This document shows positions 63,607-64,000 of a stretch of DNA of 64,000 nt, piece after piece. The number at the start of each line of letters is the position of its first letter. Within the stretch, counting starts at the first letter, position 1. A program made the translations under genes and the position numbers. The stretch is from Sphingomonas sp. ERG5 (GTDB lineage Bacteria > Pseudomonadota > Alphaproteobacteria > Sphingomonadales > Sphingomonadaceae): assembly GCF_000803065.1 (NCBI RefSeq), contig NZ_JSXI01000063.1, positions 62,001-126,000 on the forward strand, in the 5' to 3' direction. The notes under the pieces were generated by a model. That model did not search any database, had not been told where the DNA came from, and worked only from the letters and a program-made list of their open reading frames with translations.

Positions 63607-64000
63607 ATGCCCACCCCCACCGCTCTCGCCTTCGACGTGTTCGGCACGGTGGTCGACTGGCGCACCGGCATCGCGCGCGCGGCCGACGCCTTCTTCGCCA
63701 CGCTCGGGCATGAAATCGACGGCGCGCAGTTCGCCGACCAGTGGCGCGGCCTCTATCAGCCGGCGATGGAGGAATGCCGCAGCGGACGGCGGCCCTATAC
63801 CCGGCTCGACATCCTCAATCGCGAGACGCTCGAGGCGCTGCTGGCCCGCCACGACATCGACCCGGCGGGCATCGACGACGTCGCGCTCGACGCGTTCGCC
63901 AAGGCCTGGCGCCGGCTCGATCCCTGGCCCGACGCGGTCGCGGGCCTGACGCGGCTGAAGGCCGGCTTCGCGATCGTCACTTTGTCCAACGGCAACACCG
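63607..64000 (+). CDS. Haloacid dehalogenase, type II (C-terminus beyond window)
   Basis: 131 codons before the window ends, about 60% of a usual (S)-2-haloacid dehalogenase. The nucleophile motif LAFDVFGTVVDW and motif II TLSNGN are visible, with the four-helix cap between them (YTRLDILNRETLEALLARH). Several HAD members with this label act on other substrates, so dehalogenation is by family only. Confidence 0.83.
   Translation, partial: MPTPTALAFDVFGTVVDWRTGIARAADAFFATLGHEIDGAQFADQWRGLYQPAMEECRSGRRPYTRLDILNRETLEALLARHDIDPAGIDDVALDAFAKAWRRLDPWPDAVAGLTRLKAGFAIVTLSNGNT

Overview
The window is high-GC DNA from an alphaproteobacterium, most likely a member of the Sphingomonadaceae (Sphingomonas or a close relative). 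Pointers are the split F0 genes (subunits a, c, b' and b), a class I fumarase, a MetZ-type sulfhydrylase, the hrcA-grpE and dnaK-dnaJ arrangement, a large TonB-dependent receptor, and an intergenic palindrome built on GAGCTTGTCGAAG that I know from sphingomonad genomes. No rRNA, tRNA, CRISPR array, transposase or integrase was found.

Layout. 1-5044: metZ (cut by the window edge), a GT39-type glycosyltransferase facing a polyprenyl-phosphate sugar synthase fused to GtrA, leuB and recO. 5147-11943: a secreted amidohydrolase, an acetyltransferase/polysaccharide deacetylase pair, and a DUF3857-transglutaminase-TPR protein. 12012-17779: uvrC, an SDR, a small secreted protein, and the F0 operon atpI-atpB-atpE-atpF'-atpF. 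18107-26529: an AT-rich orphan gene, a TonB receptor, a ydbH-ynbE-ydbL operon (intermembrane lipid transport type), radC and an EF-hand protein. 26736-28964: purB and a peptidoglycan-binding/M15 peptidase.

29053-33293 is the exceptional region. It looks like an undescribed peptide-modification (RiPP) cluster. A gene of only 54 codons encodes a cationic peptide of three 15-residue repeats (core ARVVRQLTSVPK) and starts 22 bp ahead of a tetrapyrrole-methylase-fold enzyme of the split-borosin (peptide backbone N-methyltransferase) type. Next to them are a PRMT-like methyltransferase, a second class I methyltransferase and an aspartyl/asparaginyl-hydroxylase-family Fe/2OG oxygenase in one tight operon, plus a stand-alone ABC-exporter membrane domain. 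The repeats differ almost only at silent positions, which is strong evidence that the peptide is real and under selection. The flanks and parts of the cluster are visibly AT-rich, suggesting horizontal acquisition.

33734-64000: a 28-residue membrane micropeptide gene with its own terminator, dnaJ and dnaK (with a sigma-32-type promoter), a PCu(A)C copper chaperone, an HExxH protein, a carboxylesterase, threonine synthase, a CobT-type vWA protein, grpE, hrcA, two small lipoproteins, rph, rdgB, an intergenic palindrome, a metallo-beta-lactamase-fold hydrolase, an EamA transporter, fumarase, a GGDEF-EAL-PilZ protein, several small oxidoreductase/regulator modules (GST, RibD-like reductase, HxlR, carboxymuconolactone decarboxylase-like plus SDR), a repeat-rich secreted protein, a two-component system, an aldo/keto reductase with a divergent LysR regulator, and the start of a type II haloacid dehalogenase.
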